13,822 nt of DNA, taken from assembly GCA_934590505.1 (NCBI GenBank), contig CAKTPC010000051.1:1-13822 (forward strand). Direction: 5' to 3'. The notes under the pieces were generated by a model. It saw only the letters and a list, made by a program, of their open reading frames with translations, was not told where the DNA came from and ran no database searches. Position 1 is the stretch's first letter; each line of letters opens with the position of its first letter. This document shows positions 6,727-13,822 of this stretch, in pieces. The position numbers and the translations under genes are program-made. The DNA comes from an uncultured Oscillospiraceae bacterium. Lineage in GTDB: Bacteria; Bacillota; Clostridia; Oscillospirales; Oscillospiraceae.

Positions 6727-6748
6727 CTGCCAATTTGCAAAATAATAT
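6720..6748 (+). promoter_or_regulatory. Candidate promoter for gltX
   Basis: A perfect TTGACA (6720-6725), 17 bases and TAATAT (6743-6748) lie about 60 bases before gltX. The -10 is imperfect (four of six). Five of the six -35 bases are shared with the opposite-strand trpS promoter. Confidence 0.6.
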
Positions 6749-6815
6749 ACAGATAAAGAACTTAAAAAGAAAATAAAGCCAAACTAAATATAATTATTGG
6801 CGCAGGAGGCACAAA

Positions 6816-8291
6816 ATGAAAGACATGAAGTGGTTTGAGGATATGGAAAAGCGCATCCCCACCGGCGAGGTACGCACGCGGTTTGCACCGTCCCCCACGG
6901 GGTACATGCACGTCGGCAATCTTCGCACCGCGCTTTATACTTATCTCATTGCCCGCCACAATAAGGGCAAGTTCATTCTCCGCATTGAGGACACGGATCA
7001 GGGACGTCTCGTTGAGGGTGCGGTTGACGTTATATACAGGACGATGGAGCAGTGCCACCTTGAGCATGACGAAGGCCCGGACGTCGGCGGCCCCGTCGGC
7101 CCATACGTGCAGACCGAGCGCCGCGGGCTTTATAAGGAATATGCGGAGCTTCTCATGGAGCGCGGCCATGCCTACCGCTGCTTCTGCGAAAAGACGGCCT
7201 CCGAGGAGGACACCGGCGAATTTGACCGCGGGGACGATCCCTGCCGCTGCATGAGCCGCGAGGAGTCTGACCGCCTTGCCGCCGAGGGCAGACCCTACGT
7301 TATCCGCCAGCTCATCCCGCACGAGGGGACGACCACTTTCCATGACGAGACCTTCGGCGATATTACCGTCGAGAACGCGAGCCTTGACGATCAGGTGCTC
7401 TTAAAGCGCGACGGGCTGCCGACCTATAACTTCGCAAACGTTGTGGACGACCACCTCATGGGCATTACCCATGTCGTGCGCGGCAGCGAGTATCTTTCCT
7501 CCGCCCCGAAGTATAACCTGCTGTACGAGGGCTTCGGCTGGGACATTCCCAAGTACGTCCACTGCTCGCCCGTCATGCGCGACGCACACAACAAGATGTC
7601 CAAGCGCCACGGCGACCCGTCCTATGAGGACCTTATCGCCCAGGGCTATCTGACCGACGCCGTCATCAACTATGTTACGCTCCTCGGCTGGAGCCCGCGC
7701 GGCGAACAGGAGATATTCAGCATGGACGAGCTTGTTGACATTTTCGACCTTGCCGGCATTTCCAAGTCCCCCGCGATCTTTGACATTGACAAGCTGCGCT
7801 ACTTCAACAGCGAGTATATCCGCGCCATGAGCCCTGAGGCCTTTGCCAAGGCGGCAGAGCCGTTTATCCGCCAGAGCGTGAAGAACCCCGCGTATGACGC
7901 CGCGGCAATCGCCGCGCTTCTCCAGCAGCGCACCGAGGTGCTGACCGATATCCCGGAGAAGGTCGATTTCTTTGACGAACTGCCCGAGTACGATACCGAA
8001 CTATTTGTCCACAAGAAGTCCAAATCTGATAAAGAAAGCTCGAAGGCTGTGCTGGAGAAGATCATCCCAATATTCGAGGAGCTGCCCGCGTGGGACGATG
8101 AGCACATCATGGGCGCGATGGTAGGACTTGCCGAAGCGATGGAGGCGAAGAACGCGAAGGTCATGTGGCCTGTGCGTATTGCCGCTGCGGGCAAGGCAGT
8201 CACTCCCGGCGGCGCGGTCGAGATATGCCGCATCCTCGGAAAAGACGAAACTCTCCGCCGCCTGAACACGGCGCTTGAAAAGCTCGGATAA
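6816..8291 (+). CDS. gltX: Glutamyl-tRNA synthetase
   Basis: The enzyme charges tRNA-Glu with glutamate in the cytoplasm. In Clostridia it usually also charges tRNA-Gln, which GatCAB then amidates; that is family knowledge, not shown here. The 491 residues match the usual length. The class I signature FAPSPTGYMHVGNLRTALY has the HIGH-type HVGN at 32-35, and KMSKR is at 260-264. C122, C124, C143 and C145 form a likely zinc site (RCFCEK...DPCRCMS). The helical anticodon-binding half follows (about 330-491). The ATG at 6816 has a perfect AGGAGG at 6804-6809. It is divergent from trpS and followed by the hairpin at 8306-8348. A second, tRNA-Gln-specific copy elsewhere in the genome cannot be excluded. 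Confidence 0.97.
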   Translation: MKDMKWFEDMEKRIPTGEVRTRFAPSPTGYMHVGNLRTALYTYLIARHNKGKFILRIEDTDQGRLVEGAVDVIYRTMEQCHLEHDEGPDVGGPVGPYVQTERRGLYKEYAELLMERGHAYRCFCEKTASEEDTGEFDRGDDPCRCMSREESDRLAAEGRPYVIRQLIPHEGTTTFHDETFGDITVENASLDDQVLLKRDGLPTYNFANVVDDHLMGITHVVRGSEYLSSAPKYNLLYEGFGWDIPKYVHCSPVMRDAHNKMSKRHGDPSYEDLIAQGYLTDAVINYVTLLGWSPRGEQEIFSMDELVDIFDLAGISKSPAIFDIDKLRYFNSEYIRAMSPEAFAKAAEPFIRQSVKNPAYDAAAIAALLQQRTEVLTDIPEKVDFFDELPEYDTELFVHKKSKSDKESSKAVLEKIIPIFEELPAWDDEHIMGAMVGLAEAMEAKNAKVMWPVRIAAAGKAVTPGGAVEICRILGKDETLRRLNTALEKLG

Positions 8292-8305
8292 TCAATAATA
8301 ATCTG

Positions 8306-8348
8306 CCCCTTTGACGGTGATACTAATAATCATCAAAGGGGTGTTTTT
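8306..8348 (+). terminator. gltX terminator overlapping the ypeB ribosome binding site
   Basis: A 9-bp stem (CCCCTTTGA 8306-8314 with TCAAAGGGG 8333-8341), a bulge, a further 4-bp stem (TGAT/ATCA) and a 7-base loop are followed by TGTTTTT. The 3' arm carries AAAGGGGTG (8335-8343), the only plausible ribosome binding site for the ATG at 8349. Folding in a read-through mRNA would therefore hide that site. Confidence 0.75.
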
Positions 8349-9617
8349 ATGTCCGCAAAAGCAAAACAGCTTATCGTTATATATACCGCCGCGGCGCTCG
8401 TGACGCTCAGCGTGCTCTCGGCAGTGCTGTACTCAAAGCTTGCCGACTACCGGCTGACCGCGCTATACAGCTCATCCGATGCGTTCGAGACTACCGTCTC
8501 CGCTGTCGAGGGGCTGAGCCGTTCGCTTAAAAAGAGCCTGTATGTCACCGACGCGACCTTGGGGCGCAGCATATGCACTCAGGCTTATGCCAACGCGCTC
8601 GCCGCCGAGGCCGCGCTATCAGCGCTGCCGTTTTCAACGCAGGAGCTTGAGCAGCTATCGGGCTTTCTCAACCGCGCCGGGGACTACGCAAAGAGCCTCG
8701 GCGCGCAGAGCGGCGACGATCTCAGCAATGAGCAGAAGCAGCAGCTCAAGGCCATGTCCGATACCGCCGCGGAGTTCTCCTCCCGCCTGCGCGATATGCA
8801 GGGGCGCGTCAACTCCGGGGAGCTCATAATGGACAGCCGCGAGGAGCAGCTTCAGAACATCGGCGTCGAGGACACGGGAAAGCTCAGCGCTGAGCTCTTG
8901 GGCTATGAGGCGGACTTCACCGCGCCCGAGGACTTCCAATATGACGGGCAGTACAGCACCCGTCCGGAGAAGGAGCGCGGAAAGCTGAGCGAGGAGCAGG
9001 CGAGAAAGCTTGCCGCCGAGGCCGTCGGCATGGAGCCGCGTGAACTCAAGGACGAGTACGGCTACGAGGGCGAGGACGGCCGCCGCTGCTACAGCGCGGG
9101 GAATATGCTGTTGTGTGTCAGTTCGCGCGGACTTGAGTCAATGTCCCAGTCGCGGCTCGTAGGCTCCGGGAGCATCAGCTCGGAGAAAGCTGAGGAGATA
9201 GCCCAGGATTTCCTGAAAGCGCGCGGCTATAATGATCTGAGCCTCAGCGAACGCGGAGGGAGCGGGAGCGTTGCCTCATTCCGTTTTGTCCCCGTGCAGG
9301 ATGGCGCGCTGCGCGTCGATGATTATATCAGCGTCTCCGTCGCGCTGGACGACGGCAGCATATATTCCTACGATGCGACGCGATATTCGGACGATGCGCC
9401 TAAAGCCGATTGGGGATGCGACGAGGAGACGGCGCGGAAAAGTCTGCCCGATAACGTGAGTGTGAGCGGCAGCCGCAAGGTGATCGTGCAGCGCCCGGGC
9501 GGGGAATATATGGCCTGCTACGAATTTGACTGCACCGGCAGCGAGGGCGAAAGCCTGCGCATTTACGCCGACGGGTCCGACGGACGGCAGTGCAGAATAC
9601 AGCTTGAAGGCATATAA
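8349..9617 (+). CDS. ypeB: YpeB-type germination protein
   Basis: YpeB is a spore protein that, in Bacillus, works with the cortex-lytic enzyme SleB: each stabilises the other, and SleB degrades spore cortex peptidoglycan on germination. This 422-residue protein (Bacillus YpeB is about 450) has a single N-terminal membrane segment (residues 8-30). A helical domain follows, with the family-typical SLKKSLYVTDATLGRSICTQ and QAYANALAAEAALSALPF region. The C-terminal half (about 210-422) holds repeated PepSY-like units (LSEEQARKLAAEAVG and ISSEKAEEIAQDFLKARGY). The ATG at 8349 lies 5 bases after AAAGGGGTG. No sleB gene is adjacent: gltX is upstream and the V-ATPase downstream, an unusual setting. 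It supports a spore-forming host. Sporulation-specific expression is likely but not proven. Confidence 0.88.
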   Translation: MSAKAKQLIVIYTAAALVTLSVLSAVLYSKLADYRLTALYSSSDAFETTVSAVEGLSRSLKKSLYVTDATLGRSICTQAYANALAAEAALSALPFSTQELEQLSGFLNRAGDYAKSLGAQSGDDLSNEQKQQLKAMSDTAAEFSSRLRDMQGRVNSGELIMDSREEQLQNIGVEDTGKLSAELLGYEADFTAPEDFQYDGQYSTRPEKERGKLSEEQARKLAAEAVGMEPRELKDEYGYEGEDGRRCYSAGNMLLCVSSRGLESMSQSRLVGSGSISSEKAEEIAQDFLKARGYNDLSLSERGGSGSVASFRFVPVQDGALRVDDYISVSVALDDGSIYSYDATRYSDDAPKADWGCDEETARKSLPDNVSVSGSRKVIVQRPGGEYMACYEFDCTGSEGESLRIYADGSDGRQCRIQLEGI

Positions 9618-9637
9618 TTTTTAGCGCCATTTTAATG

Positions 9638-9685
9638 GCCGCGGCTATGCGGAGCTATCTCCGAAGCCGCGGCTGTTTGCTTTTA
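9638..9685 (+). terminator. Terminator of ypeB
   Basis: Arms GCCGCGGCT (9638-9646) and AGCCGCGGC (9665-9673) pair perfectly. Inside is a second stem, CGGAG/CTCCG, with a four-base loop. TGTTTGCTTTT follows. The hairpin starts 20 bases after the ypeB stop codon and separates it from the V-ATPase operon. Confidence 0.8.
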
Positions 9686-9759
9686 GGCAGCGTTCACGCC
9701 GTTGTATACATTGACGGAATTGTGACACACAGAACTTTTTCCTTTGTGCAGATTTGCAT

Positions 9760-9777
9760 TTGACAAGATTCTGTCAA
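9760..9777. promoter_or_regulatory. Candidate operator dyad in the V-ATPase promoter
   Basis: TTGACA and TGTCAA are perfect inverted 6-base arms separated by AGATTC. The dyad covers the -35 and most of the spacer. A related dyad, GTCAA-TT-TTGAC, is at 9844-9855, downstream of the start site. The bound protein, if any, is unknown; part of the symmetry comes from the -35 sequence itself. Confidence 0.35.
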
Positions 9778-9788
9778 TATAATACAAT
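9760..9788 (+). promoter_or_regulatory. Main candidate promoter of the V-ATPase operon
   Basis: A perfect TTGACA (9760-9765), 17 bases and TACAAT (9783-9788) form a strong sigma-A promoter. Transcription would start near 9795 and give a leader of about 160 bases. The -35 is the left arm of the dyad at 9760-9777. Confidence 0.7.
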
Positions 9789-9877
9789 ATCTTGGTAGCT
9801 TTATATACAAAAACGCGTGTTGCGTATGGTTTTGGCCGCGTGCGTCAATTTTGACAATGATAAATGGCAAGTTTTGC

Positions 9878-9906
9878 TTGAATCTATATGCGCGTTAAGG
9901 TATCAT
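9878..9906 (+). promoter_or_regulatory. Second, weaker candidate promoter of the V-ATPase operon
   Basis: TTGAAT (9878-9883), 17 bases and TATCAT (9901-9906) lie about 50 bases before the start codon. Matches to consensus are four and five of six. It would give a short leader of about 40 bases. Confidence 0.4.
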
Positions 9907-9955
9907 AAAGGCAGCTTTTTAATAACGCATTGCGGGATAAAGAGGGGGTGTGCCA

Positions 9956-10270
9956 ATGTCATTTGAAGCAGTAAGCAATATTGCTCAGGCGGAAGCTCAG
10001 GCCAAAATCACTGTAGCCGAAGCCGAGAGCAAGGCAAAGCAGATGCTGGCTGACGCGGATACCGCGGGCAAGCTTGCAATCGATGCCGCCTGCGCAAAAG
10101 CAGAGGAGGAGCTCAAAGAGCTCAGCCGTCAGGTCAGCGAGAAGGCAAGGGCTCAGGCCAAGGGCCTTTCCGGTGAACTGGAAAATCAGAAAGCAGCGCT
10201 GCGCGCCAGAGCCGAAGGGCGGCTGGAGCAGGCAGCAGCTCTTGTTGTGGAAAGGATAGTGAACAGCTGA
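9956..10270 (+). CDS. ntpF: V-type ATPase peripheral stalk subunit (NtpF / G-H type)
   Basis: This subunit pairs with subunit E in the outer stalk that holds the catalytic head still against the rotor. The 104 residues are almost entirely a charged, alanine-rich helix (AEAQAKITVAEAESKAKQMLADAD...KARAQAKGLSGELENQKAALRARAEGRLEQAA) ending VVERIVNS, typical of stalk subunits of the G/H/NtpF type. The sequence alone would allow an F-type b subunit, but there is no membrane anchor and the next genes are ntpI, K, E and C, the E. hirae order. I take the ATG at 9956, with GAGGGGG 7 bases upstream; the in-frame GTG at 9950 is too close to that site. It is the first gene of the operon, and ntpI starts one base after its stop. 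Confidence 0.85.
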   Translation: MSFEAVSNIAQAEAQAKITVAEAESKAKQMLADADTAGKLAIDAACAKAEEELKELSRQVSEKARAQAKGLSGELENQKAALRARAEGRLEQAAALVVERIVNS

Positions 10271-10271
10271 G

Positions 10272-12224
10272 ATGGCCATTCTAAAAATGAAAAAGCTCCG
10301 CCTTATTGCTGTCCGTTCCAATAAGGAAGAACTCCTGCGAGAGCTTATCAGGCATGGCTGCGTGGAAATTTCCGAGCTTGAGGGCGAGCTTCACGGCACG
10401 GATATCGAAGCACTGGTCCACCGGGAGAGCAGCGACATCGCCTCTCTCAAGAGCCGGCACACAACGCTGACGCATGCCATTGACCTGCTGGATCATTATG
10501 CCCCGAAGAAGGGCAAGCTTCTCTCCGCAAAGCCGGAGCTTGACGACTGCGTCCTGCTGGACGATACCGGCCTTGCCGGTGCGCTCAAGGTCGCCGAGGG
10601 CATCGAGAGTTACGACGCACGCATTAAGCGCATCAGCGCAGAGGAGAGCCGCCAGCGCGGCGTTATCCAGTCGCTCCAGCCGTGGCTCGATCTTGACCTG
10701 CCGCTCGGTACCGAGGGCACGGAGCGCTGCGCGGTGCTGCTTGGCACCATACCCGCCCGCACAGAGCTGGGACAGGTAGAAGCGGCGCTCGAGCAGATAG
10801 ACGCCGAGAGTGAGCTTTTCTGCGTGCATGAGGAGAAGAGGGAGCACTATGTCGTATTCGTGTGCATGCGCGAAAAGCTTGCTGAAATGCAGGATTGCCT
10901 GCGCGGCTTCGGCTTCAGCGCGGCGTCCTTCGCGGGCGTCAGTACCTCGGCAAAGGAATGCACTGCTCAGGCACGCTCCGAGCTTCAGTCGCTTGCATCC
11001 GAAAAGGAAAACTGCGTGCAGTACATCGTCGGCGAAGCCGTCAGGCGCGATGAGCTGAAGCTTGCGGCAGACCGCGTGAGCGTGCAGATATCTCTGGCCG
11101 AGGCCGGGGACAAGCTCTACGGCACGGACAGCGCCGTTATCATGGAGGGCTGGTACCCCGAGGAGCGCGAAGCGGAGCTGAACGAAGTGTTTGAGCGCTT
11201 CGGCTGCGCATGGGAAGCGCTCGTCCCCGAAGAGGACGAATACCCCAATGTCCCTGTAAAGCTCAAGAACAACAAAATCACCAACGCACTCAATATGGTG
11301 ACGAACATGTACAGCCTGCCGGCCTACGGCAGTCTCGACCCGAACCCGCTCATGGCTCCGTTTTTCATCCTGTTCTACGGACTCATGATGGCCGATATGG
11401 GCTATGGCATCATAATGATCCTCGCGGCGGTGATCGCAATGAAGAAGATGAAGCCGAGAGCGGGCTCGCTGTCGTTCTGCCAGCTGCTGCTCTACTGCGG
11501 CATCGCGACCTTTATAATGGGCGCGATAACCGGCGGTTTCTTCGGTGACGCGCTCGTTAAGATCGGCACCATCCTCGGTAAGCCCGAGGGCTGGGGCGAG
11601 CTTCCGAGTCTCTTCACCCCGCTCAACGATACCGTCTATGTCCTTGTCGGCTCGATGGTGCTCGGCCTTATCCACCTCAACACCGGCCTTGTCATCAGCT
11701 TTATCAAGAAGATAAAGCGCGGCCAGACAGCAGATGCAATTTGGGAAGAGGGCTCACTGTGGGTCACTCTCGCCGGTATCATCCTCTATGTGATGAAGGT
11801 AGGCAACGTTTCCGGTGTTCCGGTCGTGCTTATAGTCGGCGTGGTGATGATCTTCTACGGCGGCTCCCGCAGCTCCAAGGGCATCATCGGCAAGCTCGGC
11901 AGCCTGTTCGGGACGCTTTACAATACCGCCACAGGTTGGTTCGGCGATATCCTGTCCTATACCCGTATCATGGCCCTGATGCTCGCCGGCTCCGTTATCG
12001 CGACGGTGTTCAACACCATCGGCGCTATCGCCAACAGCTTCTGGCTCTTTATACCGATCTTTATCATCGGTCACGGCCTGAACTTCGCGCTGAACCTTCT
12101 CGGCTGCTATGTCCATGACCTGCGTCTCCAGTGCCTGGAGTACTTCGGCAAGTTCTATGAGGACGGCGGCCGCCCATTCGATCCGCTTACGGTAAAAACA
12201 AAATACTACAACGTAGCAGAATAA
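10272..12224 (+). CDS. ntpI: V-type ATPase membrane subunit I (a subunit)
   Basis: Subunit I forms the stator half of the ion path beside the c-ring and anchors the outer stalks. The 650 residues match the family. Residues 1-335 are a soluble, helix-rich domain. After NPLMAPFFILFYGLMMADMGYG, which begins the membrane half, come about eight membrane segments. Two arginines that match the essential ones of E. hirae NtpI can be seen: R565 in SYTRIMALMLAGSVIATVF and R618 in HDLRLQCLEYFGKFYEDGGRPF. The start is one base after the ntpF stop, with only a weak AAGGA upstream, so translation is probably coupled to ntpF. ntpK follows 18 bases later. A long reading frame on the opposite strand here is a by-product of GC-rich codons. 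Confidence 0.97.
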   Translation: MAILKMKKLRLIAVRSNKEELLRELIRHGCVEISELEGELHGTDIEALVHRESSDIASLKSRHTTLTHAIDLLDHYAPKKGKLLSAKPELDDCVLLDDTGLAGALKVAEGIESYDARIKRISAEESRQRGVIQSLQPWLDLDLPLGTEGTERCAVLLGTIPARTELGQVEAALEQIDAESELFCVHEEKREHYVVFVCMREKLAEMQDCLRGFGFSAASFAGVSTSAKECTAQARSELQSLASEKENCVQYIVGEAVRRDELKLAADRVSVQISLAEAGDKLYGTDSAVIMEGWYPEEREAELNEVFERFGCAWEALVPEEDEYPNVPVKLKNNKITNALNMVTNMYSLPAYGSLDPNPLMAPFFILFYGLMMADMGYGIIMILAAVIAMKKMKPRAGSLSFCQLLLYCGIATFIMGAITGGFFGDALVKIGTILGKPEGWGELPSLFTPLNDTVYVLVGSMVLGLIHLNTGLVISFIKKIKRGQTADAIWEEGSLWVTLAGIILYVMKVGNVSGVPVVLIVGVVMIFYGGSRSSKGIIGKLGSLFGTLYNTATGWFGDILSYTRIMALMLAGSVIATVFNTIGAIANSFWLFIPIFIIGHGLNFALNLLGCYVHDLRLQCLEYFGKFYEDGGRPFDPLTVKTKYYNVAE

Positions 12225-12242
12225 TTTAGGAGGAAAATAAAA

Positions 12243-12725
12243 ATGGAATTTCTGTTTGCACATTCCGGTCTGGCAATAGGTCTTCTCGGCGCAGGTCTGG
12301 CAGCATGCCTTGCAGGCGCAGGCTCCGGTCTCGGTACCGGCATCGCCGGTGAAGCGGGCGCAGGTCTTGTCACCGAGGATCCTTCCAAGTTCGGTAAGGT
12401 CATGATCCTTCAGGTCATCCCCGGCACCCAGGGCCTCTACGGTCTGGTCGTTTTCTTCGTCGCCATCATGCAGATGGGGCTGCTCAACGGCACTGCCGCA
12501 GACCTGAGCTTCGTCGACGGCTGCCGCTACTTCGCAGCCTGCATGCCCATCGGTATCGGCGGTCTCGTCACCGCTAAGGCACAGGGCAAGGTCGCTGCCG
12601 CGTCCGTCAGCCTGCTCGCAAAGAACCCCGACCACTGGGCAAAGGGTATGATCCTCTGCATCACCGTTGAGTTCTACGCCATTCTGTCCCTGCTTGCATC
12701 CATGATGATGCTCCTCTCCATCTGA
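12243..12725 (+). CDS. ntpK: V-type ATPase c-ring subunit K, probably Na+-binding
   Basis: This membrane rotor subunit carries ions through the complex. The 160 residues hold four membrane segments in two related halves, like the 156-residue E. hirae NtpK. Aligned by eye from memory with that protein, the Na+ ligands are kept: I59 (for L61), T62 and Q63 in the PGTQGLYG motif, Q114 in AQGKVAAAS, and the ion-carrying E143 in TVEFYAIL. The spacing of the last two (29) is identical. The first half lacks an acidic ion-binding residue, as expected for this duplicated V-type form. A strong AGGAGG at 12228-12233 fits the high number of copies needed per complex. Sodium coupling is inferred from these residues. 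Confidence 0.96.
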   Translation: MEFLFAHSGLAIGLLGAGLAACLAGAGSGLGTGIAGEAGAGLVTEDPSKFGKVMILQVIPGTQGLYGLVVFFVAIMQMGLLNGTAADLSFVDGCRYFAACMPIGIGGLVTAKAQGKVAAASVSLLAKNPDHWAKGMILCITVEFYAILSLLASMMMLLSI

Positions 12726-12765
12726 TGGGGATCGCTCTTAAAAATTCAAAAAGGCAGGACATACT

Positions 12766-13353
12766 ATGAAAGGCACTGAAAAGATAATCGCACATATCCA
12801 GGCTGACGCCAAGGCACAGGCCGATGCGATACTGGCTCAGGCAGAGCAGCAGTGCGCAGAGATCCGCCGGGACTATGAGATAAAGGCTAAGGACGCTTAC
12901 GCCGAGAAGATCCGCCTCGGCGTCAAGTCGAATCAGGACAAGCTTGACAGCGTAGAGCGCCTGACCCGCATGGAGAGCAGAAAAGCCATCCTTGCGCTCA
13001 AGCAGGAGATGGTCTCCGCGGGCTTTGACAAGGCCGTGGAAGAGCTCCTCGCACTGCCGCAGGAGAAGTACATCGCTCTGCTTGCAAAGCTTGCCTCTCA
13101 GGCCTCCTCTACCGGCGATGAAGAGATCGTGCTCAACGCGCGCGATAAGGCCGAGATAGGCGCGGCGGTCGTCAAGGCTGCGAACGCCCTTCTCCCCGGC
13201 GGCAAGCTCACGCTTTCCGACGATACCGGCGACTTCAGGGGCGGGCTCATCCTCCGCCGCGGAAGCATCGAGGCCAACTGCACCGTCGAGCTTCTGGTAG
13301 AGCTGTGCCGCGGCGATATGTCCGCGCAGCTTGCCGGAGTTCTCTTTGAATAA
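12766..13353 (+). CDS. ntpE: V-type ATPase peripheral stalk subunit E
   Basis: Subunit E joins the G/NtpF helix in the outer stalk and binds the top of the catalytic head. The 195 residues fit the family length. Residues 1-75 are a long charged, alanine-rich helix (IIAHIQADAKAQADAILAQAEQQCAEIRRDYE). The C-terminal domain (about 105-190) contains the family-typical GDFRGGLILRRGSIEANCTVELLVE segment. The ATG at 12766 has AGGAC upstream. The gap from ntpK is 40 bases and to ntpC 38 bases, all on the same strand, with no terminator seen between. Confidence 0.95.
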   Translation: MKGTEKIIAHIQADAKAQADAILAQAEQQCAEIRRDYEIKAKDAYAEKIRLGVKSNQDKLDSVERLTRMESRKAILALKQEMVSAGFDKAVEELLALPQEKYIALLAKLASQASSTGDEEIVLNARDKAEIGAAVVKAANALLPGGKLTLSDDTGDFRGGLILRRGSIEANCTVELLVELCRGDMSAQLAGVLFE

Positions 13354-13391
13354 CGGCCCGGCCGTAAATCCCGAAACAGGGAGGGAAAAAA

Positions 13392-13822
13392 TTGTCAAAT
13401 AAAAAAGAAGCGTATCTCTGCACCTCCGCTATGCTTCGCGCAAGAGAGCCGAGGCTTCTCAGCAATGAGAAGGCGGAGCGCATGCTGGATGCCGCCGCCT
13501 TTGAGGACGCCGCGAAGCTCCTGACCGACTGCGGGTACCCCGACATGTCGGCAATGAGCGCGGGCGAAATTGAGGAGACTCTGGCGGAGCACCGCTCGGC
13601 AATTTTCGATGAGCTGGGTAAAATGGTGCCCGACAGCGCGCTTACGGATATCTTCAAGCTCAAGTACGATTACCACAACGCTAAGGCCATCATCAAGGGC
13701 GAGGCGATGGGTCAGGATGCAAAGCACCTGCTCAGCGATTCCGGGCGCATCCCGGGGCTGAAGCTGCTCGAGCTGTACAATGAAGAGAAGCGCATCATGC
13801 TGCCGGAGACGCTGGCAAACGC
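13392..13822 (+). CDS. ntpC: V-type ATPase subunit C, N-terminal part (cut by window edge)
   Basis: Subunit C (d/AC39 type) couples the central shaft to the membrane ring. The visible 143 residues begin MSNKKEAYLCTSAMLRAREPRLLS and include DIFKLKYDYHNAKAIIKGE, a characteristic stretch of the family. The rest of the usual protein of about 330 residues lies beyond the right edge. A TTG start is used: TTG at 13392 follows GGGAGGG with about 7-base spacing, and the next in-frame ATG (13433) would cut into the conserved start. Position in the operon after E matches E. hirae ntpFIKEC, so ntpG, A, B and D are expected next. Confidence 0.9.
   Translation, partial: MSNKKEAYLCTSAMLRAREPRLLSNEKAERMLDAAAFEDAAKLLTDCGYPDMSAMSAGEIEETLAEHRSAIFDELGKMVPDSALTDIFKLKYDYHNAKAIIKGEAMGQDAKHLLSDSGRIPGLKLLELYNEEKRIMLPETLAN

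Larger units (their letters stand above)
9686..9955 (+). other. Long regulatory gap before the V-ATPase operon
   Basis: The 338 bases between ypeB and ntpF contain no coding region that I can support. After the ypeB terminator the DNA is AT-richer than the genes around it. It holds two candidate promoters (9760-9788 and 9878-9906). TTGAC/GTCAA-type repeats occur at 9711-9716, 9760-9777 and 9844-9855. A dyad GCGTTA (9892-9897) / TAACGC (9923-9928) flanks the second -10 box. I see no known riboswitch or tRNA. Confidence 0.6.

Noticed and set aside
6597..6815. T-box riboswitch or tRNA gene between trpS and gltX
   Set aside because: No T-box sequence, specifier stem or tRNA fold could be found by eye on either strand.
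9950..9955. GTG start for ntpF
   Set aside because: Only about one base separates it from the ribosome binding site; the ATG at 9956 has normal spacing.
10281..11675. Long open frame on the minus strand opposite ntpI
   Set aside because: The plus frame encodes a clear V-ATPase subunit; GC-rich codons often leave the opposite strand open. The product shows no domain, and no binding site was seen.
1..13822. Mobile element, prophage, CRISPR array or defence system
   Set aside because: No transposase, integrase, direct repeat array or defence gene is present; the recognised genes are housekeeping, and base composition is even across them.

Overview
The window looks like chromosomal DNA from a GC-rich, anaerobic, spore-forming member of the Clostridia, most like Oscillospiraceae/Ruminococcaceae. 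The evidence is gene content and style: strong AGGAGG-type ribosome binding sites, sigma-A-like promoters in AT-rich gaps, a TagO/WecA-type transferase, a YpeB-type germination protein, a V-type ATPase operon in the Enterococcus hirae ntp order, and phosphate acetyltransferase. The taxon is an inference; there is no rRNA gene here to fix it.

Left part (1-2800): the 5' part of pta runs leftward off the window. A short gap with two divergent promoters separates it from a small XRE-type regulator, which overlaps the translation factor gene lepA by 4 bases. A 20-bp perfect inverted repeat ends lepA and also faces the convergent phosphoesterase gene.

Middle part (2800-6600): a YfcE/MJ0936-type metallophosphoesterase (minus strand) is divergent from three small, tightly packed genes of unknown function (3352-4316). 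The second is glycine-rich with a basic helical tail, and the third is proline-rich with a hydrophobic helical hairpin. This trio is the best candidate here for an undescribed system. Facing it is a leftward trpS-tagO operon (protein synthesis, cell-envelope polymer initiation), with a terminator hairpin between the two units.

Right part (6600-13822): trpS and gltX diverge from a compact region where the two candidate promoters share one -35 box on opposite strands. gltX ends in a hairpin whose 3' arm carries the ribosome binding site of ypeB. ypeB has no sleB beside it in this window. After ypeB, a 338-base gap holds a terminator, two candidate promoters and several TTGAC/GTCAA dyads. Then comes the start of a V-type ATPase operon, ntpF-I-K-E-C, cut by the right edge. 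The c-ring subunit carries residues matching the Na+ site of E. hirae NtpK, so a sodium-coupled enzyme is likely.

No mobile element, CRISPR array, tRNA, rRNA or T-box was seen. Most of the window is housekeeping DNA.
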